The notes beneath the pieces are model-generated. The model was not told the DNA's origin. It ran no database searches and saw only the letters and a list, made by a program, of their open reading frames with translations. Shown in pieces: positions 7,084 through 16,382 of a stretch of 64,000 nucleotides of DNA. Numbering within the stretch: position 1 is the stretch's first letter; the number at the start of each line of letters is the position of its first letter. This stretch comes from an uncultured Clostridia bacterium (GTDB taxonomy: Bacteria > Bacillota > Clostridia > Christensenellales > Borkfalkiaceae), in NCBI GenBank assembly GCA_947630115.1, contig CANRGG010000005.1, positions 1-64,000 on the forward strand, written 5' to 3'. Position numbers and translations under genes: made by a program.

Positions 7084-8640
7084 ATGAAAAAAATTCCCTA
7101 TGCGATCATCATCATGGACGGCTACGGCCTCCGCCCCGAAAAGGACGGCAATGCGATCGTTTCCGACGGCAGCCAACACGTCAATGCCCTGCTGAAAGCC
7201 TACCCTTCCGCAACGCTCGGCGCGAGCGGACTCTTCGTCGGGCTTCCCGAAGGACAGATGGGCAACTCCGAAGTGGGTCATCTCAACATCGGCGCGGGCA
7301 GAATTGTCTATCAGGACCTCACAAAGATCACAAAATCCATAGAGGACGGCGATTTCTTCGAAAATCCCGCCCTCATCCAAGCGATGGACAATGCGCGCAA
7401 ACCCGGCAAAAAACTCCATCTGTTCGGGCTTTTATCGGACGGCGGCGTGCACAGCCATATCTCCCATCTCTTTGCCCTTCTCCAAATGGCGAAAGCGCGG
7501 GGCCTGAAAGAGGCCTATGTTCACGCCTTTTTAGACGGGCGGGACGTCTCCCCCACCTCGGGCGTCAAATATGTGAAGGAACTGCTCGAAAAAATGCACG
7601 CGCTCTCCTTCGGGAAACTCGCCTCCCTTTCGGGCAGATATTACTCGATGGACCGCGACAATAACTGGGACCGCGTGGAAAAGAGCTACGACATGCTCAC
7701 CCTCGCAAGCGGGCTTTCGGCGGAGGATCCCGTCGCGGCGCTCGAAGCGTCCTATCAAAGCGGCGTGACCGACGAGTTTGTTCTGCCGACCAACCTTTAT
7801 GAAAACGGCAAGCCGGTTGCGCTCGTCGAAGAGGGCGACTCGATCGTCTTTTTCAACTTCCGTCCCGACCGGGCGCGGGAGCTGACGCGCGCCTTTTCCG
7901 AGCCGGAATTCCTCGTCCCCAAGGGCACGGCCTTTGTGCGCAAGACGGGCTTTTTGCACCCCGTTTACGTCTGTTTCACCCCCTATGACGCCTCGTTTTC
8001 GAACGTTTCGGTCGCCTTCCCCAAGCAAAATCTTGCCAACACGCTGGGAGAATATCTTGCAAAGTGCGGCAAGACGCAGCTTCGGATCGCCGAAACGGAG
8101 AAATATGCCCATGTCACCTTCTTTTTCAACGGCGGCGTCGAGCAGCCCAACGAAAACGAGACGCGCGTCCTCATCAACTCGCCCAAGGTCGCAACTTACG
8201 ACTTAAAGCCGGAAATGTCCGCCTTGGAAGTGACCGAGCGGGCGCTTTCAGAGCTTGATTCGGGCAAATACGATGTGATGATCTTAAACTTTGCGAACTG
8301 CGACATGGTGGGACACACCGGCGTTTTCGACGCGACGGTGAAAGCCGTGCACACCGTGGATGAATGCGTCGGACGGATCGTCGACAAGATCCTTTCGATG
8401 GGCGGAAGCGCGATTTTAACCGCAGACCATGGAAATGCGGACAAAATGCTCGAAAAGGACGGAAGCGCCTTCACCGCGCATACGACGAGCCCGGTGCCCG
8501 TCGCGGTGATCGGGGACAAATTCAAGGGCGCGCAGCTGCGCAAAGACGGCATTTTAGCCGATCTTGCACCGACTTTGCTCGATATGATGTCCCTCCCCAT
8601 CCCCGCCGAGATGACAGGCAAAAGTTTGCTTCTCAAATAA
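7084..8640 (+). CDS. gpmI: 2,3-bisphosphoglycerate-independent phosphoglycerate mutase
   Basis: Cytoplasmic metalloenzyme that interconverts 3- and 2-phosphoglycerate in glycolysis. The 518-residue length is typical. The alkaline-phosphatase-type phosphotransfer core is seen at the N-terminus (IIMDGYGLRP, then MGNSEVGHLNIGAGR carrying the catalytic serine) and at the C-terminus (NFANCDMVGHTG, LTADHGNADKM, HTTSPVPV), with the transferase insert between. The ATG at 7084 follows AAGGA by seven bases. It has its own promoter and ends in a long palindromic terminator shared with the convergent glycosyltransferase gene. In spore formers this manganese-dependent enzyme is linked to 3-phosphoglycerate build-up in spores; that link is family knowledge. 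Confidence 0.97.
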   Translation: MKKIPYAIIIMDGYGLRPEKDGNAIVSDGSQHVNALLKAYPSATLGASGLFVGLPEGQMGNSEVGHLNIGAGRIVYQDLTKITKSIEDGDFFENPALIQAMDNARKPGKKLHLFGLLSDGGVHSHISHLFALLQMAKARGLKEAYVHAFLDGRDVSPTSGVKYVKELLEKMHALSFGKLASLSGRYYSMDRDNNWDRVEKSYDMLTLASGLSAEDPVAALEASYQSGVTDEFVLPTNLYENGKPVALVEEGDSIVFFNFRPDRARELTRAFSEPEFLVPKGTAFVRKTGFLHPVYVCFTPYDASFSNVSVAFPKQNLANTLGEYLAKCGKTQLRIAETEKYAHVTFFFNGGVEQPNENETRVLINSPKVATYDLKPEMSALEVTERALSELDSGKYDVMILNFANCDMVGHTGVFDATVKAVHTVDECVGRIVDKILSMGGSAILTADHGNADKMLEKDGSAFTAHTTSPVPVAVIGDKFKGAQLRKDGILADLAPTLLDMMSLPIPAEMTGKSLLLK

Positions 8641-8663
8641 AAAAATAAGGTTGAGATCAAAAG

Positions 8664-8700
8664 AGCCGCGGGCGCCCGATCGGGCGCCCGCGGCTGATTT
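8664..8700. terminator. Bidirectional palindromic terminator
   Basis: A perfect 32-base palindrome (AGCCGCGGGCGCCCGA and complement, 8664-8695) followed by GATTTTAT. It separates convergent gpmI and the glycosyltransferase gene. Confidence 0.8.
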
Positions 8701-8720
8701 TATGTTTTCGCTTGCGGTTT

Positions 8721-10031
8721 CTATTCCTTTTTTCCGGTGTTGCGGTTGATCTTCACCCATTTCGGCTTGGAAAAGAGCCCGAAAGTCATCGTCACGCAAT
8801 AGACCACCGTAAAGGCGGGAAAGAGCAGCGCGCCCGAGAGAAGTTCCCGCCTCTTGTTTGCACCCATCTTTTTGTAATCGAGCAAAATGAGCAGTAGCCC
8901 CTGCGAAATGCCCGCGATGAAAAACAGCGCGCCGAGACAGATCCCGATGATCACAAGAAGCTGCCAAAGGCCTGGTCCCGCGATCCCGAGCGCCGCCGCC
9001 TCCGCCCCCGTCAGCGCCCCCATCCCGCCGAGATAGGCGCAGGCATAGATATAATAGGCGGGGATCCAGGTGCAAAGAAGCAGGCAGATGAAGGTGAAAT
9101 TGTAGGTCAAAATCTGTTCGAAGAAGGAAAAACGGAGCTGCTTGATGGTGTTCCAGCACATTTTCAGGGTGTATTTCCCGAGCAGCCGCGCGTTCCCCGC
9201 CGCGATCCGCTTGTTGCGGTTCATCGTGTCGCGGAAGGAAGAGGGAAGATCTTCATAGACCACGGCGTCCTCGACAAAGCGGCAGCGGTAGCCCTCGAGC
9301 ATCCGCTTGAAACAGAATTCGGTGTCCTCGGTGATACTCACGGTGTCATAGCCGCCGATCTTTTTGATGATCTCCATGTCGGTCATCGACCCGGGGCCGT
9401 TGACATGCGCGTCGATGTGCAGTCGCTCCCGCACGCGGGAGGAAAAGCGTGAGTCGAAGATATAATACAGTCCGCAGGCGCGGGTAAATTGGTTCTGCGT
9501 CATGTTGAGCGCGGACTCATAGGGACGGGCGATCTTGGCGCCCGACAGATACGCGTCGTTCATGAGGGAGAGAAAGTCGTCGCAGACATGGTTGTCCGCG
9601 TCGAGACGGATGGAAAAACTGTAATCAATCCCGCTCGCGAGGATGTGTTCGTAGCCGAATTTGAGCGCATACGAGACGATGTGCTTCTTGGGATCGGGGT
9701 CGTCGAGCACCAGAACCTTCGCCCCCGCTTTCTCCGCCAGCTGCGCCGTGTTATCCGTGCAGTTGTGCGCGACGACATAGACGTCGAAGAGCTCTTTGGG
9801 ATAGTTCTGGCGCTCAAACAACAGCCGCACCGTATCGAAGATCACGTCCTCCTCGTTGTGCGCCGGAATGATCACGCAGATCCGCTTTTTCTCCTCGTTC
9901 TTCGGAAACTTCCGCTTGGGGAGCCAGAAGAGGAACATATAGAGAAATTGCAGAATAAACGGGATCCCGATGAGGATGAGCAGGACGTTGTTGATCTGCG
10001 TGAGAACGTTGTACAGGGTGACGTGCCACAT
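8721..10031 (-). CDS. Membrane glycosyltransferase, family 2
   Basis: Predicted processive-type GT2 enzyme of about 436 residues that would transfer sugars from nucleotide sugars on the inner face of the membrane. Order of features: one N-terminal membrane segment, catalytic domain beginning ICVIIPAHNEEDVI, metal-binding RLDADNH, ITEDTEF as the general-base motif, RNKRIAAGN in the place of the Q/RxxRW motif, then three to four C-terminal membrane segments. The ORF track starts earlier, inside the upstream gene. The ATG at 10031 lies directly after the stop of the alcohol dehydrogenase (10033), so translation is probably coupled. It is last in the dut-trmB-adh-GT operon. The product polymer is unknown. 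Confidence 0.85.
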   Translation of the reverse strand: MWHVTLYNVLTQINNVLLILIGIPFILQFLYMFLFWLPKRKFPKNEEKKRICVIIPAHNEEDVIFDTVRLLFERQNYPKELFDVYVVAHNCTDNTAQLAEKAGAKVLVLDDPDPKKHIVSYALKFGYEHILASGIDYSFSIRLDADNHVCDDFLSLMNDAYLSGAKIARPYESALNMTQNQFTRACGLYYIFDSRFSSRVRERLHIDAHVNGPGSMTDMEIIKKIGGYDTVSITEDTEFCFKRMLEGYRCRFVEDAVVYEDLPSSFRDTMNRNKRIAAGNARLLGKYTLKMCWNTIKQLRFSFFEQILTYNFTFICLLLCTWIPAYYIYACAYLGGMGALTGAEAAALGIAGPGLWQLLVIIGICLGALFFIAGISQGLLLILLDYKKMGANKRRELLSGALLFPAFTVVYCVTMTFGLFSKPKWVKINRNTGKKE

Positions 10032-10032
10032 A

Positions 10033-11124
10033 TCATTTTCCGAAGGAGCGGAGGAAGATCCGCTCGATCTCCGCCGCGGTCGGCTCATAGACCGACTTTT
10101 TCACGTTCTTGTTTTCGGCGGAACGCCTTGCAAAGTCCAAAAGCTCCTCTTTGCCGATCTGTTCCCGCTCGCCGAGAAGAGAGTCGATCACGCTTGCGAT
10201 CTCTTGCGCGCGCTCGCCGCAAGCCTCCTCGACGGTCTGAAGTTCCTTGATCTTTTTCTCTTCGCAGAGGCGGAAAGTCTCGCCGAGGAGAAGCCCGTTC
10301 GCCCTGCCGTGGTCGATATGACGGAAATAGGTGAGGCAGTACCCGAGCCCGTGCACCGCCGTCGTGCCCGATTGGGCGATCGCCATGCCCGCGAGCGTTG
10401 ATCCGTACAACAGCGCGTCGCGGTCGGACAGGGAAAGCTCGCCGTCCGCCCGCTTCATGACGGGATAGAGCGTTTTAAGCGCCTCCTTTGCGAGCATTTC
10501 CGACATCGGAGTCGAGGCGCGGGACAACAGGCTCTCCGCCGCATGGGAGAAGGCATCGATCGCCGTGTTGATCGTGATGTTCTTCGGAAGATCCTGCATG
10601 TACTTGCCGTCAAGAAAGGCGACGCGGGGGAACATGGCAGGCGAGGAAATGCTCGTCTTGGTCTTTGCGAAGTCGTTCGTGATGATGGAATACTGCGTCA
10701 CTTCGCTGCCCGTGCCCGCGGTTGTCGGAATATGCGCCATGGGAAGAGCGAGCGGCAGAAATCCGCCCTGAAAGACCTCCTCGTCGGGGCGTTCCTGAAG
10801 GGCGAGCGTTGCGATCGCCTTCGCCGCGTCCATGGGCGAGCCGCCCCCGATCGCGACGACGAAATCCGCGCCGCAGCTCACGAGAAGGGCGACTCCTTCG
10901 CGAATGCAGCCGAGCGTCGGGTTGGGCATGACGCGGTCGAACAGGGTGTGCCCGATCCCGCAAAGATCGAGCGCTTCCAAGACGTCTTGCAAGGCGCCGT
11001 TTTTCGCCGACGATCTTCCCGTGACGATGAGGGCGTGCGTGCCGAGTTCTTTGAGTGCGTCCGCCCCGTTTTTGACGCAATCTCTGCCGGAAACAATGCG
11101 CGTGGGCATAAAATAAGTAAACAT
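10033..11124 (-). CDS. Iron-containing alcohol dehydrogenase family protein
   Basis: NAD(P)-dependent dehydrogenase of the iron-activated group III family, 363 residues. The N-terminal nucleotide-binding half shows AIGGGSPMDAAKAIA and HIPTTAGTGSEVT. The C-terminal half carries metal ligands in NTAIDAFSHAAES (Asp and His), AVHGLGY and RHIDHG. The ORF track extends to 11409, but ATG 11124 with AAGGAG nine bases ahead is clearly the start, one base after the trmB stop. The substrate is not predictable; butanol, propanediol and 4-hydroxybutyrate enzymes look alike. The operon with dut and trmB gives no metabolic hint. Confidence 0.9.
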   Translation of the reverse strand: MFTYFMPTRIVSGRDCVKNGADALKELGTHALIVTGRSSAKNGALQDVLEALDLCGIGHTLFDRVMPNPTLGCIREGVALLVSCGADFVVAIGGGSPMDAAKAIATLALQERPDEEVFQGGFLPLALPMAHIPTTAGTGSEVTQYSIITNDFAKTKTSISSPAMFPRVAFLDGKYMQDLPKNITINTAIDAFSHAAESLLSRASTPMSEMLAKEALKTLYPVMKRADGELSLSDRDALLYGSTLAGMAIAQSGTTAVHGLGYCLTYFRHIDHGRANGLLLGETFRLCEEKKIKELQTVEEACGERAQEIASVIDSLLGEREQIGKEELLDFARRSAENKNVKKSVYEPTAAEIERIFLRSFGK

Positions 11125-11125
11125 A

Positions 11126-11818
11126 TCAAATTTCTCCTTGTTCTTTTTTGATCGCGACCGCACGGAAGATGGGAAGCCCTTTTTCGAGAAAGTTCCTCTC
11201 GTATTCCGTGACGATATTCTCTTTGGCAAGTCCGCCGGCATGAAGATCGCGGGTGATACTCTCGATCTTGAAGCCGGTTTCCCGGAAGCGGGCGAGCGAA
11301 TAATCGAAAAACTCCTCGCTGTCCGTCTTTTGCACGATCTTTCCGCCGTCTTGCAGCAAATTCCGATAGATCTGAAGAAACCTTGACGAGGTGAGCCGCT
11401 GTTTTTCACGGCTCTTTTCGGGGAGCGGCGTCGAAAAATTCAGATAGATCGTTTGAACGCTCTTCTCTTTGAGATAGCAGGGCAAGATCTCCGCCGGGAT
11501 ATTGAGAAAGCGGACGTTCGGGATCTGTTCCCGCTTTACCCGCTCCATGGCGGTCAAAATCACGTTGGAGCAGATCTCCACCGCGAGGAAATCGACGTCC
11601 GGCTCCCGCTTCGCTTTTTCCGCGATGAACGTGCCCAAGCCGCAGCCGATCTCGAGTTCCACAGGCGCGCTCCGGTGAAAGCATTCCTCCAAGTCGATCG
11701 GCGCGCGAAAGTTTTCCGCCGCCTCTTTGAGGTTGAGCATGGGTCGGCCCGCGACAAGCAAAACGTCGCTGCAGGACGCCATACGCGCCTCCAGATTGCG
11801 TTTTCTGCGCATTCTCAT
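11126..11818 (-). CDS. trmB: tRNA (guanine-N7-)-methyltransferase, TrmB family
   Basis: SAM-dependent methyltransferase for m7G46 of tRNA, 230 residues. The SAM-binding motif ELEIGCGLGTF, the segment DFLAVEI, the NFSTPLP stretch and the C-terminal NIVTEYERNF are in family order. The oddity is the catalytic-region motif: most family members read NFSDPWPK followed by R/H, whereas here it is NFSTPLPEKSREKQRLTS, so the Asp and Trp are replaced. The downstream KQRLTSSRFL remains. Either this clade tolerates the change or activity is reduced. It lies between dut and the alcohol dehydrogenase with 1-12 base gaps. Confidence 0.88.
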   Translation of the reverse strand: MRMRRKRNLEARMASCSDVLLVAGRPMLNLKEAAENFRAPIDLEECFHRSAPVELEIGCGLGTFIAEKAKREPDVDFLAVEICSNVILTAMERVKREQIPNVRFLNIPAEILPCYLKEKSVQTIYLNFSTPLPEKSREKQRLTSSRFLQIYRNLLQDGGKIVQKTDSEEFFDYSLARFRETGFKIESITRDLHAGGLAKENIVTEYERNFLEKGLPIFRAVAIKKEQGEI

Positions 11819-11830
11819 ATGTTTCGGCCC

Positions 11831-12271
11831 TTATTTCGTGCCCGTGGAGCCGAAGCCGCCCGCCCCGCGCGCCGTATCGGACAGCTCGTCCGCTTCGAGA
11901 AAATTCGCCGTATAATAGGGTGCGATCAAAAGCTGGGCGATCCGCTCGCCGCATTTCACCGTCTGCGTCTCCTTCCCGTGGTTATGCAGGGCGACAAGGA
12001 TCTCGCCGCGGTAATCGCAGTCGATGACCCCGACTTTGTTGGCGGGCGCAAGGTCCCGCTTCGAGGCGAGCCCGCTGCGCGCAAAGACAAGGCCGACCGT
12101 CCCCTCGGGAAGTTCGACGGCGATCCCGGTCCGGACAAAGACGGTCTCCCCCGCTTGAATGGGGAGATCTTCCGGAATACAGGCATAGAGATCGGCGCCC
12201 GCGGAGAACGCCGAGCCGTAAGAGGGAAGTTTTGCGCCTTCTTCGAGTTTTTTGACTTTGACGTTTTTCAT
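11831..12271 (-). CDS. dut: dUTP diphosphatase
   Basis: Hydrolyses dUTP to dUMP and diphosphate, keeping uracil out of DNA and feeding dTMP synthesis. The protein is 146 residues, normal for the trimeric family. All five motifs are visible: GADLYA, ARSGLA, GVIDCDYRGEI with the catalytic Asp, ERIAQLLI, and the C-terminal RGAGGFGSTG that closes the site. The ORF track starts at 12292; I prefer ATG 12271, which follows AAAGGAAAG. It is the first gene of the dut-trmB-adh-GT operon and has its own near-consensus promoter at 12292-12320. Confidence 0.95.
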   Translation of the reverse strand: MKNVKVKKLEEGAKLPSYGSAFSAGADLYACIPEDLPIQAGETVFVRTGIAVELPEGTVGLVFARSGLASKRDLAPANKVGVIDCDYRGEILVALHNHGKETQTVKCGERIAQLLIAPYYTANFLEADELSDTARGAGGFGSTGTK

Positions 12272-12291
12272 GATCTTTCCTTTTTGATTCA

Positions 12292-12320
12292 AGGATACAC
12301 GATTTGTAAAATTTTGTCAA
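12292..12320 (-). promoter_or_regulatory. dut operon promoter
   Basis: Minus strand TTGACA (12320-12315), 17-base spacer, TATCCT (12297-12292). It starts immediately downstream of the PFOR terminator. Confidence 0.75.
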
Positions 12321-12321
12321 G

Positions 12322-12358
12322 GAAAAGAGGACGGCACTTTTCGCGCCGTCCCCTTTTT
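12322..12358 (-). terminator. PFOR terminator
   Basis: GGACGGC / GCCGTCC stem (12329-12351) with a nine-base loop. T-rich runs lie on both sides, so it would work leftward for PFOR (TCTTTTCC) and could also work rightward. Confidence 0.7.
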
Positions 12359-12375
12359 TCTTTTTCGGGGCTCGA

Positions 12376-15300
12376 TTATTCTCTGCCCGCCATCTTCTTG
12401 TAGCCTTCAAGACGCGCCTTTGCGCTCTCTTCGGTCTTTTTGAAGAGCTCTTCCGCAACGTCGGGCTGGGTCTTTTTGAGGGAAGCATACCGCGTCTCGC
12501 CCAAAATGAACGCCTGATAGTCGCCCGTCGGATCCTTCGAGTCGAGCGTGAAGGGATTTTCGCCCGCCTCGCTCTTGCGGGGATCGTAGCGATAGAGCTG
12601 CCAATATCCGCAATCGACCGCGTTCTTCTCTTCGGTCTGGGACTTCATCATGTTGATGCCGTGGTTGATGCAGGGCGCATAGCAGATGATGAGGGACGGT
12701 CCGTGATAGCTCTCCGCCTCCTTCATCGCCTTGACGAGCTGCGCCTTGTCCGCGCCCATCGCGCACTGCGCGACGTACACATAGCCGTAGCTTGCCGCAA
12801 TCATGCCGAGGTCCTTCTTCTTGACCCGCTTGCCGCTCGAAGCGAACTTCGCAACCGCGCCGATCGGGGTCGACTTGCTCGCCTGTCCGCCCGTGTTGGA
12901 ATACACTTCGGTGTCGAGCACGAGCACGTTGACGTCCTCGCCGCTTGCGAGCACATGGTCGAGCCCGCCGTAGCCGATGTCGTACGCCCAGCCGTCGCCG
13001 CCGATGATCCAGAACGATTTCTTCACAAGGCAATCCTTGTCGGCAAGGATCTCCCGAACGATCGCGCCGCAGGTCTCGCAATCCTTATGCGCTTCGAGCT
13101 CTTTGATGAGCGCTTCCGAAGCCGTCTTGCTCGCCTCCGCGTCGTCCATGCCCTCGATCCAGGCAGTCAGAACCTTCGTGTCCTTGCCCTTCTCCTGCCA
13201 GATCGCCGCGAGCTTTTCGAGCCGCTCCTTGATCGCCGTCCTTCTCGCCTTGTAGGCAAGGTGCATGCCGTAGCCGAACTCTGCGTTGTCCTCGAAGAGG
13301 GAGTTCGCCCAAGCGGGACCCTTGCCCTGCTTGTTGGTCGTATACGGGCAGGTGGGCGAGGAGCCGCCGTAGATGGACGAGCAGCCCGTCGCGTTCGCGA
13401 TGATCATGCGGTCGCCGAACAGCTGCGTCGCGACTTTGATATAAGGGGTTTCGCCGCAGCCCGCGCATGCGCCCGAGAACTCGAAGAGGGAATGGGTGAA
13501 CTGCGATTTCTTGACGTCCGCCATCTTCGCCGTGACCTCTGCGGGAACGTCCTCGATCGTCTGCGCATATTCCCAATTCTTCGCCTGAACTTCCTCTTCC
13601 TCGGCGAACGGGGTCATGACGAGCGCCTTGTTGCCCTTCATGCCGGGGCAGATGTCCGCACACACGCCGCAGCCCATGCAGTCGAGCGGGGAGACCTGGA
13701 TCCTGTACTGATAGCCGTTTGCCTGCGTCGCTTTGAGCGTTTCAAACTCCGCGGGGATCTTTTCGCCGTCTTTGACGAGATAGGGACGAATGCAGGCGTG
13801 CGGGCAGACGAAGGAGCACTGGTTGCACTGAATGCAGTTTTCCTTGACCCACTTCGGAACGGTGACCGCGACGCCGCGCTTTTCAAACTTGGTGGTGCCC
13901 GTCGGGACGGAGCCGTCCGCATTGAATGCGGAGGAAGGCAGCTTATCGCCTTCAAGCGCCAGAACGGGTGCGATGACGTTGCGGAAATATTCGTTGTCCG
14001 CAAGTTTGACAAGGGCTGCGCCCTCCTTGGTCGTCGCCCAATCGGCGGGAATGTCGATCTTGACAAGATGTTCCTTTGCGGAGTCGATCGCGGCGTAGTT
14101 CATCTGCACGACCGCGTCGCCCTTTCTTGCGAAGGACTTATATGCCATCTTCTTCATGTAATCGACCGCGTCCTCATAGGGCATGATCTGCGGATTGATG
14201 AGGAAGAACGCCGATTGCAGAATGGTGTTCGTCCTGCCGCCGAGCCCGAGCTTTCTCGCAATGCCGATCGCGTCGATGACATAGAGCTTTGCATGCTTCT
14301 TCGCGAGCGCGTTCTTCATTCTGGCGGGAAGGTTGGCGTTGAGCTCTTCGACGCTCGTCCAAGGCGCGTTCAAAAGGAAGGAGCCCCCCTCTTTGAGGTC
14401 CGTCGTCATGTCATAACGGATGACGTAGGAAGGATTGTGGCAGGCGATGAAGTCCGCCGCGTCGATGAGATATTCGCTTTGGATGGGCGTCTTGCCGAAA
14501 CGGAGATGGGAGACGGTGATCCCGCCCGATTTCTTGGAGTCGTAGAAGAAATATGCCTGCGCGTACATATCGGTGTGATCGCCGATGATCTTGATGGAGT
14601 TCTTGTTCGCGCCGACGGTGCCGTCCGAGCCGAGCCCGTAGAATTTGACCGAAGTGGATCCTTCGGGCGCCGCGTCGAATTTCTCGGAGAAGTCGAGGGA
14701 GGAATTCGTGACGTCCTCGTGGATCCCGACCGTGAAGTGGTTCTTCGGCTGCTTCGCCTCGAGGTTCTTATAGACGGAAAGGACCATGGAGGGGTTGAAC
14801 TCCTTGGAGCCGAGCCCATATCTGCCGCCGTAGACCTGAATGCCGCTCACGCCCTTTTCGAGCAGCGCAGTGCAGACGTCGAGATAGAGCGGCTCGCCGA
14901 GCGATCCGGGTTCCTTCGTTCTGTCGAGCACGGCGATCCGCTTGCAGGTCTTGGGGATTGCCGCAAGGAAGGCGTCGGTCGCGAACGGGCGGTAAAGACG
15001 CACTTTGATGAGGCCGTACTTCTTGCCCATTTTATTGAGCTTGTTGATGGATTCCTCCACCGTTTCCGCGCCCGAGCCCATGATGACGACAACTTCTTCC
15101 GCGTCGGGAGCGCCCACATAGTCGAAGAGGTGGTATTTTCTGCCCGTCAGCGCGGAGACTTCGTCCATCATCTCCTGCACGATCCCGGGGACCGCGAGAT
15201 AATATGCGTTGGCGGATTCTCTGTTCTGGAAGTAAGTATCGCCGTTCTGCGCCGTGCCGCGCTGGATGGGATGTTCGGGATTGAGCGCGCGGGCTTTGAA

Positions 15301-15912
15301 TTCCGCAACGTCCTTTGCAAGCCCCTTCTTGTCGAAGAGCGCCTTCATCTCGTCGTAATCGATCGCGTCGATCTTGGAGACTTCATGCGAGGTGCGGAAG
15401 CCGTCGAAGAAAGAAACGAAAGGAACGCGCGCGCGAAGGGTGGAAAGATGGGCGACGGTCGCAAGGTCCATGACCTCCTGCACCGAGCAGGACGCGAGCA
15501 TTGCAAAACCGGTCTGGCGGCAAGCCATGACGTCGGCATGGTCGCCGAAGATGTTCAGCGAATGCGCCGCGATCGCACGCGCCGAAACGTGCATGACCAT
15601 GGGCAGCAGTTCGCCCGCGATCTTGTACATATTGGGGATCATGAGAAGAAGCCCCTGGGAAGCGGTGTAGGTCGTCGTCAAAGCGCCCGCGCTCAAAGAG
15701 CCGTGAACGGCGCCTGCCGCGCCCCCTTCCGACTGCATCTCGGTAATGCGGAGCTTCTGTCCCCACATATTCACTCTGCCCTGCGTCGCCCACTCGTCGG
15801 CGGACTCCGCCATCGGAGACGAGGGGGTAATGGGATAGATGGCAGCCACTTCCGAGAACGCGTAAGCGACATGCGAGGCGGCTGTGTTGCCGTCGATTGT
15901 CATCTTTGTCAT
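12376..15912 (-). CDS. nifJ: Pyruvate:ferredoxin (flavodoxin) oxidoreductase
   Basis: Single-chain PFOR of 1178 residues that oxidises pyruvate and CoA to acetyl-CoA, CO2 and reduced ferredoxin, the central step of anaerobic pyruvate fermentation. Domains in order: N-terminal pyrimidine-binding part (YPITPSSPMAE, with Thr and Glu near the thiamine), gamma/CoA-binding regions, an 8Fe ferredoxin domain (CIQCNQCSFVCPHACI and CMGCGVCADICPG at about 690-770), then the thiamine diphosphate-binding domain (FSGACAGCGETPYIK, GGDGWAYDIGYGG, TEVYSNTGGQ). The start ATG at 15912 follows GGAGG by seven bases. It is monocistronic with its own perfect promoter and terminator. Confidence 0.97.
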   Translation of the reverse strand: MTKMTIDGNTAASHVAYAFSEVAAIYPITPSSPMAESADEWATQGRVNMWGQKLRITEMQSEGGAAGAVHGSLSAGALTTTYTASQGLLLMIPNMYKIAGELLPMVMHVSARAIAAHSLNIFGDHADVMACRQTGFAMLASCSVQEVMDLATVAHLSTLRARVPFVSFFDGFRTSHEVSKIDAIDYDEMKALFDKKGLAKDVAEFKARALNPEHPIQRGTAQNGDTYFQNRESANAYYLAVPGIVQEMMDEVSALTGRKYHLFDYVGAPDAEEVVVIMGSGAETVEESINKLNKMGKKYGLIKVRLYRPFATDAFLAAIPKTCKRIAVLDRTKEPGSLGEPLYLDVCTALLEKGVSGIQVYGGRYGLGSKEFNPSMVLSVYKNLEAKQPKNHFTVGIHEDVTNSSLDFSEKFDAAPEGSTSVKFYGLGSDGTVGANKNSIKIIGDHTDMYAQAYFFYDSKKSGGITVSHLRFGKTPIQSEYLIDAADFIACHNPSYVIRYDMTTDLKEGGSFLLNAPWTSVEELNANLPARMKNALAKKHAKLYVIDAIGIARKLGLGGRTNTILQSAFFLINPQIMPYEDAVDYMKKMAYKSFARKGDAVVQMNYAAIDSAKEHLVKIDIPADWATTKEGAALVKLADNEYFRNVIAPVLALEGDKLPSSAFNADGSVPTGTTKFEKRGVAVTVPKWVKENCIQCNQCSFVCPHACIRPYLVKDGEKIPAEFETLKATQANGYQYRIQVSPLDCMGCGVCADICPGMKGNKALVMTPFAEEEEVQAKNWEYAQTIEDVPAEVTAKMADVKKSQFTHSLFEFSGACAGCGETPYIKVATQLFGDRMIIANATGCSSIYGGSSPTCPYTTNKQGKGPAWANSLFEDNAEFGYGMHLAYKARRTAIKERLEKLAAIWQEKGKDTKVLTAWIEGMDDAEASKTASEALIKELEAHKDCETCGAIVREILADKDCLVKKSFWIIGGDGWAYDIGYGGLDHVLASGEDVNVLVLDTEVYSNTGGQASKSTPIGAVAKFASSGKRVKKKDLGMIAASYGYVYVAQCAMGADKAQLVKAMKEAESYHGPSLIICYAPCINHGINMMKSQTEEKNAVDCGYWQLYRYDPRKSEAGENPFTLDSKDPTGDYQAFILGETRYASLKKTQPDVAEELFKKTEESAKARLEGYKKMAGRE

Positions 15913-15979
15913 TGAGAAACCTCCATAAAATTATTCTGATTTTCGGGCCGGGAAAAACGTTTTTCCGAAAGCCTTGTCC

Positions 15980-16008
15980 ATTATACAATTTTTTTCTCTT
16001 CTTGTCAA
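15980..16008 (-). promoter_or_regulatory. PFOR promoter
   Basis: Minus strand TTGACA (16008-16003), 17-base spacer, TATAAT (15985-15980), both perfect, about 68 bases before the start codon. It implies very strong basal expression. Confidence 0.85.
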
Positions 16009-16038
16009 ACGGAAACACGCTTTCCGGGCGGAAAACGC

Positions 16039-16067
16039 TTGCAAAAAATCCGCAAATCGGTTATACT
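16039..16067 (+). promoter_or_regulatory. SRP RNA promoter
   Basis: TTGCAA (16039-16044), 17-base spacer, TATACT (16062-16067), placing the transcript start near 16072-16074. Confidence 0.75.
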
Positions 16068-16069
16068 GT

Positions 16070-16323
16070 TTGTGCTGTGATAGGCGGGGAGTCAGCGGTG
16101 CCCTGTATCTGCAATCCGCTATAGCAGAGCCGAACGCTTTTCTCGGTGCGCTTCATGGGAGGCTGCACGCAGTAAGGAATGTTGATCGCAAGGTCTTATG
16201 CAACGCGCGTCCGCGAACCGTGTCAGGGTAGGGATACAGCAGCACTAAACGGAGCCGCGCGTGTGCCATGAGGGAGCTTTGCGGGAGTCACCTGCTGCGT
16301 TCCCGCTTCGGTGGACGCAACAA
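16070..16323 (+). ncRNA. ffs: Signal recognition particle RNA, long (Bacillus-type) form
   Basis: RNA scaffold of the signal recognition particle, which with Ffh targets nascent membrane proteins. The 5' part matches the Alu domain of the Bacillus scRNA (GGCGGGGAG, AGCGGTGCCCTGTA, CTGCAATCCGCTATAGCAG). The S domain is recognisable from CCGTGTCAGG and AGCAGCACTAA flanking a GUA-GGGA-UAC stem with a GNRA loop. The two ends can pair (UUGUGC with GCAACAA). About 250 nt, so the Alu domain is kept, as in spore-forming Bacillota. Ends are approximate. ORF-track frames across it are spurious. Confidence 0.93.
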
Positions 16324-16382
16324 AAAAAGCCCTCACAGTTTTTTTCGCAAACGATCCTTTCCGGATTTACTATTTATGATCA

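Noticed and set aside
12661-15915. 1084-codon plus-strand frame opposite PFOR
   Set aside because: Shadow of a highly biased coding sequence; no ribosome site or family pattern.
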